NCBI GenBank assembly: GCA_014860725.1
Contig: JACZJD010000425.1
Span: 1-10,153 of the forward strand
Origin: Aquamicrobium sp.
GTDB lineage: Bacteria; Pseudomonadota; Alphaproteobacteria; Rhizobiales; Rhizobiaceae
DNA length: 10,153 nucleotides
Reading direction: 5' to 3'
Below are positions 7,236-10,153 of the stretch, in pieces (the stretch's first letter is position 1; every line of letters begins with the position of its first letter). The notes under the pieces were generated by a model, which was not told the origin of the DNA, ran no database searches, and worked only from the letters and a program-made list of their open reading frames with translations. The translations under genes and the position numbers were made by a program.

Positions 7236-7249
7236 TTGACAAAAGTCAA
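7236..7249. promoter_or_regulatory. Perfect-palindrome FNR/FixK box between fnrN and hemN
   Basis: TTGAC-AAAA-GTCAA has perfectly symmetric FNR/FixK half-sites. It is centred about 62 bp upstream of the hemN ATG and about 97 bp upstream of the fnrN GTG. At -41.5, hemN transcription would begin near 7284, leaving a leader of about 20 nt that contains AAGGAG at 7291-7296. On the minus strand, the fnrN start would be near 7201. It probably activates hemN and also mediates autocontrol of fnrN; the direction of that control cannot be read from sequence. Confidence 0.9.
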
Positions 7250-7304
7250 GGACGCCACCCTCGCGACGCGCGAGAAGGTGCGAACCGACGAAGGAGCGCG
7301 CCCC

Positions 7305-8645
7305 ATGAATGCGCCGATGCAGGCCGACACGGCCCCCCGCTACACCAGCTATCCCACCGCGCCGCACTTCCACCCCGGAATCGACGCCGCGGTCGTGGAG
7401 GGCTGGCTCGCCGCCATCCCGCAGGACGAGCGGCTGTCGCTCTATATCCACGTGCCGTTCTGCGACCGGCTGTGCTGGTTCTGCGCCTGCCACACCAAGC
7501 AGACGCGGCACTACAAGCCCGTCGCGACCTTCCTCGAAAGCCTGCACCGCGAAATCCGCACCGTGGCGGCGAAGGTCGGCGGCCGGGGACAAGTGGCGGC
7601 GCTGCATTTCGGCGGCGGCTCGCCGACGCTCGTCGCGCCCGACGACATGCGCGCGCTGATGGCCGCGCTTCGCGAGCATTTCACCTTCCTGCCCGACGCC
7701 TCGATCTCGGTCGAGATCGACCCCAACGACATGGACGAGGCCCGCCTCGACGCGCTCGCCGACATCGGCATGACGCGCGCCAGCCTCGGCATCCAGGATT
7801 TCGAGGAGAAGGTGCAGAAGGCGATCAACCGCGACCAGAGCTTCGAGGACACCAGGGCGGTGATCGATGGCCTCAGAGCCCGCGGCGTCGGCTCGGTCAA
7901 CCTCGACGTCCTCTACGGCCTGCCGCACCAGACGCAGCGTAGCGTCGTCGCCACGGTCGAGAAGGTGCTGTCGCTCCGGCCCGAGCGCATCGCGCTGTTC
8001 GGCTACGCCCATGTGCCGTGGTTCAAGAAGCACCAGACCATGATCGACGAGGAGGCGCTGCCCGGCACCGAGGAGCGGCTGGCGCAGTCGCTCGCCGCGG
8101 CCGACGTCATCCGCCGCGCCGGCTACGACACCATCGGCCTCGACCATTTCGCGCTGCCGGGCGATTCGCTGGCCCGGGCGGCGGCGGCCGGCGAGTTGAA
8201 GCGCAACTTCCAGGGCTACACCGACGACGGCTGCGAGACGCTGATCGGCCTCGGCCCGTCCTCCGTCAGCCGCTACCGTCAGGGCTACGCCCAGAACATC
8301 ACCGCCACCGGCGAATATCAGCGCCGCGTCGACGAGGGCGCGCTGGCGACGGCGCGCGGCATCGCCTTCAGCGACGACGACCGGCTGCGCGCCTGGGTGA
8401 TCGAGCGGCTGATGTGCGACTTCGCCTTCTCCGCCGCCGAGGCGGCGGCCCGCTTCGGGCAGGCGGCGACGCCGGTGCTGGCCGAGGCCGCGCTGCTGGC
8501 CGAGGAGAAGCCGGAGCCCGCGCTGGTGCGCGAGGGCGAGCGCTTCGTCGTGCCGCAGGCGAAGCGGCCGCTGATCCGGCTCGTCGCCGCCCGCTTCGAC
8601 GGTTACCTCGCCCGCGGCACCGCGCGCCACTCGGCCGCGGTATAG
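7305..8645 (+). CDS. hemN: Oxygen-independent coproporphyrinogen III oxidase (radical SAM)
   Basis: The protein has 446 aa, typical for HemN. ATG 7305 has AAGGAG at 7291-7296, 8 nt upstream. A longer frame back to 7215 would place the FNR box inside the gene and is rejected. Near the N-terminus RYTSYPTAP (12-20) is the HemN mark that separates it from HemW-like paralogues. The radical-SAM cluster motif is C53-x3-C57-x2-C60 (PFCDRLCWFCACHTK), and the SAM-binding glycine motif GGGSPT is at 103-108. The C-terminal third carries the HemN substrate-binding domain. The enzyme oxidatively decarboxylates coproporphyrinogen III to protoporphyrinogen IX without O2, keeping heme supply for cbb3 oxidase when oxygen is scarce. 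It faces fnrN across a shared FNR box, and its stop is 6 nt from the stop of the convergent PhnA-domain gene. Confidence 0.97.
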   Translation: MNAPMQADTAPRYTSYPTAPHFHPGIDAAVVEGWLAAIPQDERLSLYIHVPFCDRLCWFCACHTKQTRHYKPVATFLESLHREIRTVAAKVGGRGQVAALHFGGGSPTLVAPDDMRALMAALREHFTFLPDASISVEIDPNDMDEARLDALADIGMTRASLGIQDFEEKVQKAINRDQSFEDTRAVIDGLRARGVGSVNLDVLYGLPHQTQRSVVATVEKVLSLRPERIALFGYAHVPWFKKHQTMIDEEALPGTEERLAQSLAAADVIRRAGYDTIGLDHFALPGDSLARAAAAGELKRNFQGYTDDGCETLIGLGPSSVSRYRQGYAQNITATGEYQRRVDEGALATARGIAFSDDDRLRAWVIERLMCDFAFSAAEAAARFGQAATPVLAEAALLAEEKPEPALVREGERFVVPQAKRPLIRLVAARFDGYLARGTARHSAAV

Positions 8646-8651
8646 CGCCTG

Positions 8652-8951
8652 TCAGCGCTTGCGCACGAACTCCGTGCGCAGGACGAGACCCTTGATCGCC
8701 TCGTGGCGGCAGTCGATCTCCTCGGGATTGTCGGTGAGGCGGATCGAGCGGATCACCGTGCCCTGCTTCAGCGTCTGGCCCGCGCCCTTGACCTTGAGGT
8801 CCTTGATCAGGACGACGGAATCGCCGTCGGCGAGCACGTTGCCGCTGGCGTCCCTGACCTCGACCGCGCCGGCCTGCGTCCGCGCCGCGATCTCGGAGGC
8901 CGGCAGCCACTCGCCGCTCACCTCGTCGTAGATGTAGTCCTCGTCCGCCAT
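8652..8951 (-). CDS. PhnA/YjdM C-terminal domain protein (short form)
   Basis: The protein has 99 aa. ATG 8951-8949 has an AGGA-containing purine-rich stretch upstream. Residues about 31-99 match the PhnA C-terminal domain: [43 protein letters not shown] and the ending LRTEFVRKR. The N-terminal 30 residues ([19 protein letters not shown]) have no cysteines, so the zinc-ribbon found in full-length YjdM/PhnA is absent; this looks like a natural short form, not a truncation. The family name, alkylphosphonate utilisation, is historical; the actual function is not established, and no phosphonate genes lie nearby. The gene converges on hemN with only 6 nt between stops and is divergent from rplU. 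Confidence 0.85.
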   Translation of the reverse strand: MADEDYIYDEVSGEWLPASEIAARTQAGAVEVRDASGNVLADGDSVVLIKDLKVKGAGQTLKQGTVIRSIRLTDNPEEIDCRHEAIKGLVLRTEFVRKR

Positions 8952-9059
8952 GTCCCCGTCCTGTCCTGTGTCGCGGGCGGCGTCTCGCCGCGCCGTCGCA
9001 CCCTCCTAGACCAGTGGAGCCGCGACGGCAAACCGGCCGTCCCGCCCGGTGCCCGGCCC

Positions 9060-9076
9060 GGTCCCTGCCCGGGACC
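9060..9076. other. Short palindrome upstream of the rplU promoter
   Basis: GGTCCC-TGCCC-GGGACC is a perfect 6-bp inverted repeat ending 4 nt before the proposed -35 of rplU. It lies between the divergent PhnA-domain gene and rplU, so no plus-strand transcript from an annotated gene needs ending here. It could be an operator or a chance GC palindrome. The rest of 8952-9059 shows no gene or clear signal. Confidence 0.35.
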
Positions 9077-9080
9077 TTGC

Positions 9081-9109
9081 TTGACTCGATTTGCCGTCTC
9101 CTGTATCGG
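9081..9109 (+). promoter_or_regulatory. Putative sigma70 promoter for rplU-rpmA
   Basis: TTGACT at 9081-9086 is a near-perfect -35 hexamer. A 17-nt spacer leads to TATCGG at 9104-9109, a weak -10 that keeps the leading TAT. Alphaproteobacterial housekeeping promoters often have a strong -35 and a loose -10. Transcription would begin around 9116, giving a leader of about 145 nt before rplU. No better candidate is visible in 8952-9260. Confidence 0.6.
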
Positions 9110-9115
9110 GGGCGC

Positions 9116-9260
9116 AAATCCGGCGTGGAGGCTCTCCGCGCCGGTCGTTCTATGCGTGAAATTCGCGGCAGGACGTCCACCCGCAACCGACTGACAAGAA
9201 GACGGCCCGACCGCGCGAGCGGTCCCTGGAGAGGCCGGACCGAACAGCGAAAGGCAAGAC
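9116..9260 (+). promoter_or_regulatory. Structured 5' leader of rplU
   Basis: The roughly 145 nt between the proposed promoter and the rplU ATG hold several hairpins. The strongest is at 9120-9144: an 11-bp stem (CCGGCGTGGAG with CTCCGCGCCGG, one U-G pair) around a 3-nt loop, right at the start of the transcript. A second at 9209-9224 is GACCGC-GCGA-GCGGTC, with a GNRA-type tetraloop. GGTCC at 9221-9225 can instead pair with GGACC at 9237-9241, so the second hairpin and a downstream one exclude each other. Leaders of ribosomal protein operons often bind their own product to limit synthesis. That role is an inference here; I do not recognise a named family. Confidence 0.5.
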
Positions 9261-9698
9261 ATGTTCGCAGTCATCAAGACCGGCGGTAAGCAGTACCGCG
9301 TCGCCGCCGACGACGTTCTGAGGATCGAGAAGGTGGCCGGCGAAGTCGGCGACATCGTCACCCTGGACTCCGTGCTCGCCTTCGGCGAGGGCGACGACGT
9401 CACCATCGGCGCGCCCTTCGTGGAAGGTGCCGCGGTCGCCGTCGAGGTCGTCGAGCAGGGCAAGGCCAAGACGGTCATCGCGTTCAAGAAGCGCCGCCGC
9501 CAGAATTCGCGCCGCAAGCGCGGCCATCGCCAGCTGCTGACCACCGTCCGCATCTCCGAGATCCTGACGGGCGGCGCCAAGCCTTCGAAGAAGGCGGCCG
9601 CGAAGAAGGAAGAGGCCGCCGGCGAGGCGGCGGAGAAGAAGCCCGCGAAGAAGGCCGCGCCCAAGAAGGCCGAGGCCGCCGCGGAGCAGGCCGAGTAA
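9261..9698 (+). CDS. rplU: 50S ribosomal protein L21
   Basis: The protein has 145 aa. ATG 9261 follows an AAAGG purine run about 8 nt upstream. Residues 1-103 are the standard L21 fold, starting [15 protein letters not shown] and carrying the C-terminal signature [19 protein letters not shown] with its 23S rRNA-binding basic cluster. From about residue 104, an extension of roughly 40 residues is almost entirely Ala, Lys, Glu and Pro ([24 protein letters not shown]), absent from Escherichia coli L21 but seen in many alphaproteobacterial L21 proteins. It is probably disordered and rRNA- or protein-facing; the function is unknown. The gene forms an operon with rpmA 24 nt downstream. Confidence 0.98.
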   Translation: MFAVIKTGGKQYRVAADDVLRIEKVAGEVGDIVTLDSVLAFGEGDDVTIGAPFVEGAAVAVEVVEQGKAKTVIAFKKRRRQNSRRKRGHRQLLTTVRISEILTGGAKPSKKAAAKKEEAAGEAAEKKPAKKAAPKKAEAAAEQAE

Positions 9699-9722
9699 GA
9701 CAGGAACTGAAGGAGAAAACCC

Positions 9723-9992
<270 letters not shown>

Positions 9993-10064
9993 GCCGGTAC
10001 CGCGACACCAAACACCGGCGCCCCATCTCGGGAACCGGTGTCCGGACAGTCCGGAAAAGGATCA

Positions 10065-10093
10065 GGGGAGATGGGCCGCCATCTCCCCTTTTT
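10065..10093 (+). terminator. Strong intrinsic terminator after rpmA
   Basis: GGGGAGATGG and CCATCTCCCC form a perfect 10-bp stem with a GCCG loop, followed at once by TTTTT. It lies 73 nt past the rpmA stop and 20 nt before the next ATG. It should end most rplU-rpmA transcripts, so the following gene needs read-through or its own signals. Confidence 0.93.
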
Positions 10094-10113
10094 CGTTTCT
10101 GGAGGACTGAAGA

Positions 10114-10153
10114 ATGGTTGCCGAGTGGGAAGAGGACGAGGACGAAAGTCCCC
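10114..10153 (+). CDS. 5' end of an unidentified gene (13 codons visible)
   Basis: ATG 10114 has GGAGG at 10101-10105, 8 nt upstream, which is good support for a real start. The visible peptide is MVAEWEEDEDESP, strongly acidic, and the frame stays open to the window edge. In related alphaproteobacteria, GNAT-type acetyltransferase genes often follow rpmA, before obgE and proB. The peptide does not resemble the start of Obg, so an acetyltransferase is the best guess from neighbourhood only. Confidence 0.6.
   Translation, partial: MVAEWEEDEDESP

Noticed and set aside
7215..7304. Longer hemN starting at 7215
   Set aside because: It would bury the perfect FNR box inside coding sequence and lacks a ribosome site; ATG 7305 has AAGGAG at good spacing.
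7155..8630. 491-codon open frame on the minus strand opposite hemN
   Set aside because: Antisense shadow of a clear hemN; composition is typical of a high-GC reverse frame.
9152..9289. Upstream open frame (ATG 9152) overlapping the rplU start
   Set aside because: It has no Shine-Dalgarno and an Arg-rich translation typical of noncoding GC-rich leader; a regulatory uORF is possible but unsupported.

Overview
The window is high-GC DNA from an alphaproteobacterium, most likely of the Hyphomicrobiales (rhizobia and relatives such as Mesorhizobium-like Phyllobacteriaceae). The signs are the fixNOQP-fixGH gene order, an FnrN-type regulator beside an anaerobic hemN, FixK/FNR boxes of the form TTGAY-N4-RTCAA, and an L21 protein with a long Ala/Lys tail. 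This is inferred from gene content; genus and species cannot be fixed from the sequence alone.

Positions 1-5500 (minus strand) hold the microaerobic respiration module. ccoN-ccoO-ccoQ-ccoP encode the four subunits of the cbb3-type high-affinity cytochrome c oxidase, tightly packed with stops overlapping the next Shine-Dalgarno sequence. After a gap of about 190 bp with its own FNR/FixK box come fixG (ccoG) and the 5' part of fixH (ccoH), the assembly genes. The rest of the assembly operon (fixI/fixS expected) lies off the left edge.

Positions 5500-8950 hold small genes linked to oxygen. A hemerythrin-like diiron protein is divergent from ccoN and shares its FNR-box region. A convergent intergenic region carries a 172-bp nested inverted repeat. 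An Fnr/FnrN [4Fe-4S] oxygen-sensing regulator is divergent from hemN (oxygen-independent coproporphyrinogen III oxidase), with a perfect FNR box between them. A short PhnA-domain protein converges on hemN.

Positions 8950-10153 turn to translation: a probable sigma70 promoter, a structured leader, rplU (L21) and rpmA (L27), a strong intrinsic terminator, and the first codons of another gene.

The unifying logic is one oxygen-responsive regulon. The FNR protein encoded here probably reads the three boxes at 1867, 5481 and 7236. It would turn on the oxidase, its assembly factors, heme synthesis without oxygen, possibly the hemerythrin, and control itself. Most of the genes are well-known families. 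The least-described items are the Cys-rich hemerythrin, the nested repeat, and the rplU leader with alternative hairpins.
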